Shown piece after piece: positions 17,090 through 24,431 of a DNA stretch of 34,620 nucleotides. Position 1 is the first letter of the stretch. The number at the start of each line of letters is the position of its first letter. The position numbers were made by a program, and so were the translations under genes. Source of the DNA: Deltaproteobacteria bacterium (lineage in GTDB: Bacteria > Desulfobacterota > Desulfovibrionia > Desulfovibrionales > Desulfovibrionaceae); NCBI GenBank assembly GCA_009929215.1, contig SAAX01000026.1, positions 1 to 34,620 on the forward strand, given 5' to 3'. Under the pieces are notes generated by a model, which was not told the DNA's origin, made no database searches, and saw only the letters and a list, made by a program, of their open reading frames with translations.

Positions 17090-17945
17090 GATCATCATTG
17101 TCGACACTACCCTGCGCGACGGCGAACAGGCCCCCGGTTTTGCCTTTGCCCCTGCCCTTAAAATCCGCCTGGCGTCCATGATGGACGAGGCGGGCGTGGA
17201 CCAGATTGAGGCGGGTGTTCCCGCCATGGGCGAAAACGAAAAGGCCACCATCCGCTCCATCCGCGAAGCATGCGCAAACGCCCGCGTTTCTACCTGGAAC
17301 CGCCTGCGCGAAAGCGACGTGCGCCACTCCTTTGACTGCTCTCCCCACATCATCCATCTGTGCTGTCCTGTTTCAGACCGCCAGATAAAAGACAAACTCA
17401 AAACTACCCGTACCGAGGTGCTGGCCTCGCTGGCCAAGTGCGCTGCCCTTGCCGCCAGCCGTGGTGCGGAGGTTACCGTGGGTTTTGAAGACGCCTCGCA
17501 CGCCTCGCCCGACCAGCTGAAGGAAGCGGCCCGGGCTGCCCGCCAGTGCGGCGTGGTGCGCGTGCGCCTCAGCGATACCGTGGGCTGCTACACGCCCGAC
17601 AAGGTATGGCGGGCCGTGCGCATGCTGCGCGAGGCAGGCGTGGATGTGGAAATACACGCGCACAACGACTTTGGCATGGCCGTGGCAAACTCACTCATGG
17701 CTGTCAACGCCGGGGCGCGGTACGTCAACACAACATTGTGGGGCATTGGCGAAAGGGCGGGCAACTGCGGGCTGGCTACCTTTACGGCAGCAGCCGCGCG
17801 TCTTGGCAATACAACGTGTGCGGTGAATTCACGCAAGGCCCTTGAGCTGGAACGCCTCGCGGCCACGCTGTTGCCGCAAAAGTCCATGAACGGCTGGGGC
17901 AAACATTTGGGGTATAGCTATGGCACGCGCCCTTTTGGGCTATAG
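17082..17945 (+). CDS. nifV-alpha: Homocitrate synthase, alpha subunit
   Basis: Encodes 287 residues. It opens with IIIVDTTLRDGEQAPGFAF (residues 4-22), the catalytic N-terminal motif of the DRE-TIM metallolyase family. It later has HAHNDFGMAVANSLMAVNAG, with the HxH metal ligands, and TTLWGIGERAGN. It ends soon after the TIM barrel and lacks the ESGIHVDG half, which the preceding omega gene supplies. GGAGG at 17071-17075 is the ribosome site, and the start overlaps the omega stop, matching a need for equal amounts. It is the last clear nif gene before a hairpin at 17969-17998. Confidence 0.93.
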   Translation: MPEIIIVDTTLRDGEQAPGFAFAPALKIRLASMMDEAGVDQIEAGVPAMGENEKATIRSIREACANARVSTWNRLRESDVRHSFDCSPHIIHLCCPVSDRQIKDKLKTTRTEVLASLAKCAALAASRGAEVTVGFEDASHASPDQLKEAARAARQCGVVRVRLSDTVGCYTPDKVWRAVRMLREAGVDVEIHAHNDFGMAVANSLMAVNAGARYVNTTLWGIGERAGNCGLATFTAAAARLGNTTCAVNSRKALELERLAATLLPQKSMNGWGKHLGYSYGTRPFGL

Positions 17946-17968
17946 GCACAAGCGTCTTTTGTCCTCTG

Positions 17969-17998
17969 CCTGCGTCGCGTTAGCCGTTGCGACGCAGG
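17969..17998 (+). terminator. Hairpin after nifV alpha
   Basis: CCTGCGTCGC pairs perfectly with GCGACGCAGG around a 10-base loop, 23 bases after the nifV alpha stop. No T-run follows, so it may act as an RNA 3'-end stabiliser or a partial terminator. Confidence 0.5.
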
Positions 17999-18179
17999 AA
18001 GCTACGGATAACGACAGCAGCTGGTTAAAATGAACCTGACACGTCCATTACTGTCGCTATTCGTAAGCCCGGCAGGCGGGCAACGACTAGCGCTGACTGC
18101 GCCAGTTTTTTCGGTCGAGTACTATAAGAGTACACTCCCTCAAAAACAGGCTTGTCTTCCTTGGCAGAGAACAAAATCC

Positions 18180-18241
18180 ATCTTGTGCCAAAACGTGTTT
18201 ATTATAATTACGGCAGATAGATAGATGTTATTTTAAATAAC
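18180..18241 (+). promoter_or_regulatory. Candidate promoter and palindrome before the AnfO-like gene
   Basis: A perfect TATAAT lies at 18203-18208 with only a poor -35 (ATCTTG) 17 bases before. Just after the expected start is a palindrome, GTTATTT-t-AAATAAC (18227-18241), placed where a repressor would block transcription. Both are pattern-based only. Confidence 0.35.
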
Positions 18242-18295
18242 TACATCACTCGTTGCCGCTAACACTCTGGACGCCCCCAGCTTACGGAGATCGCC

Positions 18296-18946
18296 ATGAA
18301 ATGTGACTGCATTGCAGTGCTTGAAAATACAGAAAATTCCATTACCTCAATGGATACCTGCACCCATCTTGCTGTCTGGCAGCGCGACTGGAGCACAGGC
18401 AAGGGCTGGCATGCCGCTGCATCCGTGCCTTTTTCGCTTGCAGGCTGCGACACCCTGCCCCAGATGCGCGATCACCTGCGTGAGCTTGCCCAGCTGCTGC
18501 CAGCAGAGGCCGCCATTGCCGGGGCCAGCATTTCTGGCCTTGCCTACAACGAGCTGAGCCGCATGGGCTTTTGCCTGTGCGAGCTCGATGCCTTCTCGCC
18601 CGATATTCTCGATGCCCTTGCCAGCGAAATTCTGGCTTCGGCGCAGGGCGAGGTGCAGGTTCCCACAGCCCCCACGCCCACGGGCATACCCGGCGTGTAC
18701 ACCATCAACCTTATGGAAGTGCAGGCCGCCCACCCCGATATTACGTCAAAAAAAGCCCTGCGACCCTTTTTGGCCTCCACACCCTTTGTGGAGCTGGAGA
18801 TCATTTGCGGGCACATGCCCCCCTGGTTTGAAGAACACATGCGCCAACACCACCTTACCTGCGCCCGCACACGGCAGGATGACGGAACCGTGCGCGCCCG
18901 CATTTCGCACGCGCTCTGCGGCGAAACAGCGCCCAACGGCATTTAG
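18296..18946 (+). CDS. AnfO-family nitrogenase accessory protein
   Basis: Encodes 216 residues. The N-terminal region has a PFSLAGCDTLPQMRDHLREL segment, then GASISGLAYNELSRMGFCL. The C-terminal region has NLMEVQAAHPDITSKKALRP, FVELEIICGHMPPWF and a conserved LEIIC-H-P-W-E pattern. I recognise this arrangement as the AnfO family, named from the Fe-only nitrogenase locus of Azotobacter, whose exact role is not settled. Its place 350 bases after nifV, with no anfHDGK in the window, suggests it serves the Mo enzyme or an alternative enzyme coded elsewhere. CGGAGA at 18285-18290 is the ribosome site; the stop overlaps the ribosome site of the next gene. Family assignment is from memory of motifs. 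Confidence 0.72.
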   Translation: MKCDCIAVLENTENSITSMDTCTHLAVWQRDWSTGKGWHAAASVPFSLAGCDTLPQMRDHLRELAQLLPAEAAIAGASISGLAYNELSRMGFCLCELDAFSPDILDALASEILASAQGEVQVPTAPTPTGIPGVYTINLMEVQAAHPDITSKKALRPFLASTPFVELEIICGHMPPWFEEHMRQHHLTCARTRQDDGTVRARISHALCGETAPNGI

Positions 18947-18955
18947 GAGACTGTC

Positions 18956-19897
18956 ATGAGTACCGCCCTGCAATTTGAAACGGCATTGACCCCATACGGC
19001 CCTGTAAACGATGTGCACGTGCTCACGCGCTGGCCCGGCGGCGCACCGCAGGACTGCCGCCTGCTGGAAAAAAACAGCGTGCCCACGCCACAAGGCTGGC
19101 TGGTTGCGCTCTACGACCCGGAAGACGTGCGCCGCAGCAGCGGTAAAAGCTTTAGCCTGTACCCCAACGGCATGTGGCGCAGCCTTGAGCTGCAAGGGCA
19201 GACCACGGTAAGCACCCCGCTGGGCGACATGCCCGCCGAATGGCTTGCGTGGCACGAAAAAGGCACGCTCAAGCGCATACTGCTGCGCAAGGGCAAACTG
19301 AGCGGGTACTGGACAGAACAGGACGAACGCAAGCTTGCCACAGAAATCAGCCTTGACCTCCACGGGCAAAGCGTAAACGCCAAGATTCAGGGCCTGCGCT
19401 TTTACACATCGGGCATGCTTGAAAGCGTCACATTCTGGCCTGGCGAAACCATACGTCTTGAAACTCCGCTCGGCCCCCTGCCGGTGAGGTACGGCTGTGC
19501 TTTTTACGAAAACGGCCGCCTGCGCAGCTGCGAGCCAGCACGGCCCGTGCATGTGCCCACCCCCTTGGGAGAGCTGGCGGCCTACGATTCCACGGCTTCG
19601 GCCATTTGCGGCGATATTAATTCGCTGTGCTTTGATGAAAAGGGCGCAGTTTGCGGCCTGGTTACCGCCGCATGCACCCTGCGCTGGCAGGCCAACGGCC
19701 AGCAGCAAAGCATTGCCCCGCGTATGGAAAAAGACCAGCTCACCATGCTGCGCACGGTGGTTGTGCCCCTGCGGCTGACCTTTTTGCCAGACGGTCTTGT
19801 GCAGATGGACGACGGCCAGAAGGTGCTGTTGGCCCCGGCAAAGGAAATTTCTGTTACCCCCTTTGTGGCCCTGCCAGACATGCGCCCCGGCAACTGA
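18956..19897 (+). CDS. Unrecognised beta-repeat (MORN-like) protein in the nif neighbourhood
   Basis: Encodes 313 residues, no signal peptide and no membrane segment. It is built from repeated units. TP-x-G occurs at residues 12, 44, 87, 170 and 202 (TPYG, TPQG, then TPLG three times). Aromatic-x-x-x-G-x-hydrophobic-x-(S/R) turns occur as LYPNGMWRSL, WHEKGTLKRI, FYTSGMLESV and FYENGRLRSC, with weaker FDEKGAVCGL and FLPDGLVQMD. This resembles MORN-type beta-hairpin repeats, often used as binding surfaces. TAGGAG, overlapping the stop of the AnfO-like gene, is its ribosome site (9-base gap), so the two are co-translated. I cannot name its function; a partner role for the AnfO-like protein or nitrogenase is inferred from context only. 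Confidence 0.85.
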   Translation: MSTALQFETALTPYGPVNDVHVLTRWPGGAPQDCRLLEKNSVPTPQGWLVALYDPEDVRRSSGKSFSLYPNGMWRSLELQGQTTVSTPLGDMPAEWLAWHEKGTLKRILLRKGKLSGYWTEQDERKLATEISLDLHGQSVNAKIQGLRFYTSGMLESVTFWPGETIRLETPLGPLPVRYGCAFYENGRLRSCEPARPVHVPTPLGELAAYDSTASAICGDINSLCFDEKGAVCGLVTAACTLRWQANGQQQSIAPRMEKDQLTMLRTVVVPLRLTFLPDGLVQMDDGQKVLLAPAKEISVTPFVALPDMRPGN

Positions 19898-19965
19898 CGG
19901 GCACGCAGACAAACAATCCATACAAACAATTATTGCGCATAGTTACATAAAAATGGCCACACACC

Positions 19966-20009
19966 AGCAGCCCGCAACCGGAGCAGACCAGCTCCGAGTG
20001 CGGGCTGCT
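19966..20009. terminator. Large composite hairpin after the beta-repeat gene
   Basis: An outer 11-bp stem, AGCAGCCCGCA (19966-19976) with TGCGGGCTGCT (19999-20009), encloses an inner stem, CGGAG/CTCCG (19979-19983 with 19992-19996). It sits 68 bases past the stop and before the antiporter gene. It lacks a clean T-run, so it is a probable but not certain terminator, or a leader structure of the next gene. Confidence 0.5.
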
Positions 20010-20011
20010 TG

Positions 20012-20025
20012 CCGTGCGCGCACGG
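20012..20025. promoter_or_regulatory. 14-bp perfect palindrome upstream of the antiporter gene
   Basis: CCGTGCGCGCACGG is a perfect palindrome two bases after the composite hairpin and 49 bases before the start codon. It could be an operator or part of the leader structure. No promoter elements are clear. Confidence 0.35.
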
Positions 20026-20074
20026 TATCTTGCGCTGTACAGGCCCGCAGTGCTAGGTTGACGCAGGAGGCGGC

Positions 20075-22093
20075 ATGGAAGTTCCTTTGCTTTATGAAAT
20101 AGTCATTATTTTTCTGCTTTCGATCTTTGTCACCATCGTCTGTAACAAAATCAAACTGCCCGCCACTGTGGGCTTTTTGCTCACAGGCGTATTGTGTGGC
20201 CCCTCTGTGCTTGGCATTGTCAAAGACATGCAGGCCATTGACCATATAGCAGAAATTGGCGTTGCCATGCTGCTGTTCACCATTGGCATGGAGCTTTCAG
20301 GCGAGGCCCTCAACCGTTTGAAAAGGCCGGTTTTTTTGGGCGGCAGCCTTCAGATAGGCCTTACCGTCATAGCTGTGGCGGGCATGGCCATGTTGCTGAG
20401 CCACGGCACATTCCAGCAGGGCATTTTCTGGGGCTGCCTTGTGGCGCTTTCCTCCTCGGCCATTGTGTTGCGCATATTGCAAGAGCGCGGGGCCACCAAC
20501 ACGCCCACTGGCCGCCTTTCGCTGGCCATTCTGGTTTTTCAGGACATCATGGTAGCCCCCATGCTGCTGTGCGTGCCCCTGCTTGCGGGCACTCTTGAGC
20601 TTTCGCTTGAGGGCGCGGTGTTTTCTACCCTGCGCGTGGTGGCGGTGCTGGGCGCGGTGCTGCTTTTTGCCCGCTTTGGCCTCGACAGGCTCATGGAAGC
20701 CGTGGTGCGCACACGCACCAGAGAAATTTTGCTGCTCTCGACCCTTGGCCTCTGTCTTGGCATGGCCATGCTTACCAGCCACATGGGCCTTTCACTGTCA
20801 CTTGGGGCCTTTATGGCTGGCCTTATGCTGGCCCGCTCACAGTACAGCATGAGCGTTATCTCAGGTATTTTGCCCTACCGTGACGTGTTCATGAGCCTGT
20901 TTTTCATTTCTGTGGGCATGATGCTGAATCTGGAATATTTTTCTCAGCATTTTGTGAGCATTATTGTCATAACGGCACTTTTTGTTATCATCAAAAGCCT
21001 GCTCACCCTGCCTGCCGTGCTGGTGCAGGGCTACCCCCTGCGCGCGGCCATTATTACCTCCCTTTCACTGGCGCAGGTAGGCGAATTTGCCTTTGTGCTG
21101 GCGGCTTCCGGCCTAAGCGCCAAGCTTTTTGACATGAACGCCTACCAGACTTTTCTTGCTGTAAGCGTGCTCACCATGATGCTTACGCCGTGCCTCATGT
21201 CCATTGCGCCCCGCTTTGCCGATATGGTGGCGGGCAAACGCAACAAGCACATGCTGGCCAAGGCCGAAGACCACGAGGGCGCCTGCGCTCTGGAAGACCA
21301 CCTGATCATTGTGGGCTTTGGTATCAGCGGCAAACATCTGGCCCATGTGGCCCGCGAATCGGGCCTCAGCTACACCATTCTTGAAATGAACCCCGAAACC
21401 GTCACAAGGTATCGCCAAAAAGAACCCATCTCGCACGGCGATGCCTCGCAGCCTGTTGTGCTTGAACATCTGGGCGTTACCAAGGCCCGGGTAATGGCCA
21501 TTGTCATTTCAGACCCCTCCGCCGTGCGTGCCATTGTTATTGAGGCCCGCCGCTTTAACCCGCATTTGCACATCATTGCCCGTACCCGCTTTGTGAGCGA
21601 GGTTGCCCCCCTGCGTCAGCTTGGCGCAGACGAAGTGGTAGCCGAGGAATTTGAAACCTCCATTGAGGTCTTCAGCCGCGTGCTCACCCGCTACCTTGTG
21701 CCCCGGCAGGATATAGACTCGTTTGCCGCGCGCATTCGGCAAGAAAATTATCGCATGATACGCCGCATGAGCGCTGCGGTTAATTCGCTCGATTCAATGG
21801 TCAGCCGTCTGCCCGACATGGGCGTTCAGGCCATGCGGCTTGCCCCGACCTCGCCGCTCTGCGGCATCAGCCTTGCCCAAAGCCAGATGCGCCGCAAATA
21901 CGGCGTGACGGTTATTGCCATTTTGCGCCAGGGCGCAACCCAGGCATCGCCAGAGCCCAACGATCTGTTTGAAGCCGACGACGTAGTGTATCTGTTTGGC
22001 AAAACAGAAAAACTGCTTGCCATTGCCCCGCTTTTTTCTGGGCCTTTGCGCGAATCAAGCAAGGAAACAAGCCCCCCGCCAAAGGCTGCATAG
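20075..22093 (+). CDS. CPA2 cation:proton antiporter with RCK domains (Kef/KefB-like)
   Basis: Encodes 672 residues. Residues 1 to ~395 form about 12 membrane segments of the Na+/H+ exchanger fold, including LPATVGFLLTGVLCGPSVLG and the conserved core ALSSSAIVLRIL and FQDIMVAPML. Residues ~407-545 are a TrkA-N/RCK Rossmann domain (HLIIVGFGISGKHLA, with HGDASQPVVLE). Residues ~590-655 are an RCK-C domain (GVQAMRLAPTSPLCGISL...DVVYLFGKTEKL). Such proteins exchange K+ or Na+ for H+ at the inner membrane and are gated by nucleotides through the RCK part. The ligand and ion are not determinable. GGAGG lies just before the ATG. It stands alone as a transcription unit. Confidence 0.92.
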   Translation: MEVPLLYEIVIIFLLSIFVTIVCNKIKLPATVGFLLTGVLCGPSVLGIVKDMQAIDHIAEIGVAMLLFTIGMELSGEALNRLKRPVFLGGSLQIGLTVIAVAGMAMLLSHGTFQQGIFWGCLVALSSSAIVLRILQERGATNTPTGRLSLAILVFQDIMVAPMLLCVPLLAGTLELSLEGAVFSTLRVVAVLGAVLLFARFGLDRLMEAVVRTRTREILLLSTLGLCLGMAMLTSHMGLSLSLGAFMAGLMLARSQYSMSVISGILPYRDVFMSLFFISVGMMLNLEYFSQHFVSIIVITALFVIIKSLLTLPAVLVQGYPLRAAIITSLSLAQVGEFAFVLAASGLSAKLFDMNAYQTFLAVSVLTMMLTPCLMSIAPRFADMVAGKRNKHMLAKAEDHEGACALEDHLIIVGFGISGKHLAHVARESGLSYTILEMNPETVTRYRQKEPISHGDASQPVVLEHLGVTKARVMAIVISDPSAVRAIVIEARRFNPHLHIIARTRFVSEVAPLRQLGADEVVAEEFETSIEVFSRVLTRYLVPRQDIDSFAARIRQENYRMIRRMSAAVNSLDSMVSRLPDMGVQAMRLAPTSPLCGISLAQSQMRRKYGVTVIAILRQGATQASPEPNDLFEADDVVYLFGKTEKLLAIAPLFSGPLRESSKETSPPPKAA

Positions 22094-22292
22094 CCCTTGG
22101 CTGCAAGCGTTTACGCAGCGTAAGGGGCAGATTGACGGCGGCTTGCAGGGGGATTGCAAAGCCGCCCGAAATAACGGGAAGCAGAGTTCCATAAAGTGGG
22201 GCCGGGAACTTGCGCATTTTGCCATTGCCGTCTATTAAAAATGTTTACAGATATACTCACGGGAGCAACCCATTGGGCTGCCCGCTGACAAT

Positions 22293-22306
22293 CCGCCCCC
22301 AGGCGG
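22293..22306 (+). promoter_or_regulatory. Hairpin covering the ribosome site of the CoA-binding gene
   Basis: CCGCC-ccca-GGCGG lies 12 bases before the ATG. Its right arm, GGCGG, is the only purine-rich ribosome-site candidate nearby. Folding would hide it, so low or conditional translation is possible. A CCCA/TGGG stem lies just upstream. I could not match a known riboswitch. Confidence 0.35.
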
Positions 22307-22318
22307 CATGGATGTACT

Positions 22319-22759
22319 ATGCTTGACGACAGACAGATACGCGCCATGCTTGGCGAATCGCGCAGTATTGCCATTATCGGAGCCAAGGACAAACCCGGTC
22401 AGGCCGTGGACAGGGTTGGGCGCTACCTGCTTGAGCAGGGATACCGCGTTGTGCCCGTGCATCCGGTGCGCAAGACCGTGTGGGGATTGCCCGCAGTGCC
22501 AAGCATTGCAGAACTGCCAGAACCAGTGGACATCATAAATCTTTTTCGTGCGCCAGAATACTGCCCCGGTCATGCGCAAGAGGTATTGCAGCTTGACTGG
22601 CGGCCCAAACTCTTTTGGATGCAGCTTGGTATACGCTCGCCCGAAGCGCGTCAGGCTCTGGCCCAAACCGATATAACTGTGGTTGAAGATTTATGCATCA
22701 TGGTGGAACACGCGCGCTTGTTGCCCCATTCGCTCACATCTCAAGGCCAAGGATTATAG
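22319..22759 (+). CDS. CoA-binding domain protein (YccU-like)
   Basis: Encodes 146 residues of the CoA_binding_2 fold. SIAIIGAKDKPGQAVDRVGRY (residues ~16-36) is the nucleotide-binding loop. GYRVVPVHPVRKTVWGLPAV, DIINLFRAPE and KLFWMQLGIRSPEARQ follow the family pattern, with the catalytic-like EDLCIMVEHARL at the end. The domain resembles the CoA-binding part of succinyl-CoA synthetase alpha, but stand-alone members have no defined reaction. The ATG at 22319 has only a weak ribosome site. The stop lies three bases before the next gene's ATG, so it leads a three-gene unit with the YkgJ-like and J-domain genes. Confidence 0.88.
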   Translation: MLDDRQIRAMLGESRSIAIIGAKDKPGQAVDRVGRYLLEQGYRVVPVHPVRKTVWGLPAVPSIAELPEPVDIINLFRAPEYCPGHAQEVLQLDWRPKLFWMQLGIRSPEARQALAQTDITVVEDLCIMVEHARLLPHSLTSQGQGL

Positions 22760-22762
22760 CCC

Positions 22763-23215
22763 ATGACTGCCGTTAACGGAGAATCAGTTTTCAACTGCCG
22801 CATGTGCGGCCACTGCTGCGAAGGCAGGGGCGGCATAGTTGTGAGCCCCACCGATATGATTCGGCTGGCCGCCCACATGCAACTGCCGCCAGAACAGGTG
22901 GCAGAACAATACTGCGAGCGCATAGGCGGCAAGCTTAAAATCCGCTGCGGCGACGATGGTTACTGCGTATTTTTCCATCAGGGCAGCGGCTGTGGCGTGC
23001 ACGAGGGCAAGCCCTCCATCTGCCGGGCGTGGCCTTTCTTTCGCGGCAATATCGAAGACGCGTCAAGCCTTGCCATGGCCAAGGAATTTTGCCCCGGTAT
23101 CGAGCCCGATGCCAAGCATGCGCAGTTTGCACGCGAAGGACGGGAATATCTGCAAGAAAATGGCCTTCTTGCTTCCGATTCGTCGTGCGAAGCCAACGCG
23201 CTTATCCTTAAATAG
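22763..23215 (+). CDS. YkgJ-family cysteine cluster protein
   Basis: Encodes 150 residues. The N-terminal FNCRMCGHCCEG (C12, C15, C18, C19) plus later cysteines (YCERIGGKLKIRCGDDGYC, GCGVHEGKPSICRAWP, EFCPG) give the pattern of the YkgJ/zinc-or-iron-chelating family. Such proteins are thought to bind a metal or Fe-S cluster; the function is unknown. AAGGATT upstream overlaps the end of the CoA-binding gene, and the J-domain gene starts two bases after its stop, so the three are one operon. Cytoplasmic, no signal peptide. Confidence 0.88.
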   Translation: MTAVNGESVFNCRMCGHCCEGRGGIVVSPTDMIRLAAHMQLPPEQVAEQYCERIGGKLKIRCGDDGYCVFFHQGSGCGVHEGKPSICRAWPFFRGNIEDASSLAMAKEFCPGIEPDAKHAQFAREGREYLQENGLLASDSSCEANALILK

Positions 23216-23217
23216 CC

Positions 23218-24291
23218 ATGCGACGCCGCCCCCGCCAAATATCGCTTAAGGAATGCTACGACATTCTCAAGCTGAAAAAAGACGCCGACACGGCAGACCT
23301 CAAGCGGGCCTACCGGCGGCGGGCTTTTGAGCTGCATCCCGACCTCAATCCCGGCAACCCCGATGCCAGCAAGGATTTTCAGCTGCTCAACGAGGCCTAC
23401 GTTGCGCTTTCTGCCGTGCTTAAGCACGAAGATACCGTGCGCGCCTCTACCCAATCGAGCAGGGCCGAGCAGGAAGAAGCCAGGGCGCGTGCGGCAAGGG
23501 ATGAAGCAGCCGAAGAAAACGAGCGGCAAGCCTCTGCCGGTGCAGAAAAGGAAGCCCGACAAAACGGCAGTGCAGAATCTGAAAAAGCACGGCAGCAAGC
23601 TGGCGCAGAAACCAGCGGCGCTGCGGGCTCCTCTGGCCCTTCAGGCCCATCAGCTGGCCCAACGGGCCCATCTGGGCGGGCAGGCGCAGCCGGTTCAGCC
23701 GGGGCTGCTGCCGGGGCTAACCGGGCCAACAGGCAGGAGCAGGGCCAAGCCAAGGCAAACGGCGCAAGCGCAGGGCAACAAGGTGCGCAAACCGGCTACT
23801 CCGAGCACGATGTTCTGCGCGACCTGCTTACAGACCCCTTTGCCCGCCGGGTTTTTGAAGATATTTACAGCGAGCTGAACCGCCAGCATCAGGCAGAAAC
23901 GCCCCCGCCCCGGCCCGAAGAACCCGCGCCAGAGCAGCCCAAGGCAAAGCCTGCCCCCGAAAAACGCAACGTAAAGTTGCACCAGAGCAACCTTGCCTGG
24001 GGTACGCCCAAGTGGAACAAAGACCACAGCAAGGGCGTTACCGGCATGGTCAAGGGCTGGCTGCGCAGGCAGATTGACGAGGAGCAGAGCCTCACCCTGC
24101 CCTCGGCAAACCTTGCGCCGGGCAAACGCATTCGCTTGCAGATACGCCAGGCCCTTTCGGGAGAGCTTAAAACGGTTGAAATAACCCTTCCGCCCGATTT
24201 TGCCGTGGGCAAACCCATTCGGCTGCGCGGCCTTGGCAAGCGCGTGGGCCCCTGGCAGGGCGACCTTTACCTCATAATTACCAACGAATAG
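23218..24291 (+). CDS. J-domain co-chaperone with collagen-like linker and DnaJ C-domain
   Basis: Encodes 357 residues. The J-domain spans residues 8-66 with HPD at 40-42 (AFELHPDLNPGNP), needed to stimulate DnaK ATPase. There is no zinc-finger (CxxCxGxG) region. Instead a long low-complexity linker runs ~75-195: an Ala/Glu/Arg-rich probable helix, then a Gly-Pro-Ser/Ala segment (134-165: GSSGPSGPS, AGPTGPSGR). The last ~110 residues resemble the DnaJ C-terminal substrate-binding domain (GKRIRLQIRQALSGEL, VGKPIRLRGLGKRVGPWQGD). It is a type B/CbpA-like co-chaperone in outline. No ribosome site is visible at 23218; it is probably translated by coupling to the preceding stop, two bases away. 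Confidence 0.88.
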   Translation: MRRRPRQISLKECYDILKLKKDADTADLKRAYRRRAFELHPDLNPGNPDASKDFQLLNEAYVALSAVLKHEDTVRASTQSSRAEQEEARARAARDEAAEENERQASAGAEKEARQNGSAESEKARQQAGAETSGAAGSSGPSGPSAGPTGPSGRAGAAGSAGAAAGANRANRQEQGQAKANGASAGQQGAQTGYSEHDVLRDLLTDPFARRVFEDIYSELNRQHQAETPPPRPEEPAPEQPKAKPAPEKRNVKLHQSNLAWGTPKWNKDHSKGVTGMVKGWLRRQIDEEQSLTLPSANLAPGKRIRLQIRQALSGELKTVEITLPPDFAVGKPIRLRGLGKRVGPWQGDLYLIITNE

Positions 24292-24324
24292 ATGCGTGGC
24301 ATTTGCCCGCGCAACAGCATATGC

Positions 24325-24357
24325 AAAAAGGAGGCTCCTTGCGGGGCCTCCTTTCAT
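24325..24357. terminator. Bidirectional terminator between the J-domain gene and panD
   Basis: AAAGGAGGCTCC pairs with GGGGCCTCCTTT (24327-24338 with 24343-24354) over 12 positions with one T-G. Flanking A-runs on the left and TTT on the right let it serve both converging genes. Confidence 0.8.
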
Positions 24358-24431
24358 TTCCTTAGTCTTGTTTCACAAGGGGGTCAGGGACGCACACGCG
24401 GGCCGCGCAGCCAGCCCTTGGGACGTTGCTG

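Larger units (their letters stand above)
17946..18295. other. Gene-free spacer between nifV and the AnfO-like gene
   Basis: 350 bases hold no credible gene. A 10-bp stem, CCTGCGTCGC/GCGACGCAGG, lies at the left. The right half is AT-rich and holds a near-consensus TATAAT and a 15-base palindrome. No sigma-54 GG-N10-GC site of good quality was found by eye, so the downstream pair may have its own promoter or be read through from nif. Confidence 0.6.

Noticed and set aside
18070-18095. A sigma-54 promoter (GG-N10-GC) before the AnfO-like gene
   Set aside because: Only the GG and GC match; the GGCAC and TTGC contexts are missing and it lies ~200 bases from the start codon.
18296-18946. Presence of an Fe-only nitrogenase in this cluster because of the AnfO-like gene
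   Set aside because: No anfH, anfD, anfG or anfK is in the window, and NifD/NifK carry Mo-enzyme features. The AnfO link is family history only.
22255-22306. A known riboswitch in the leader of the CoA-binding gene
   Set aside because: Compared by eye with SAM, SAH, glycine, guanidine and other consensus cores; none fits.
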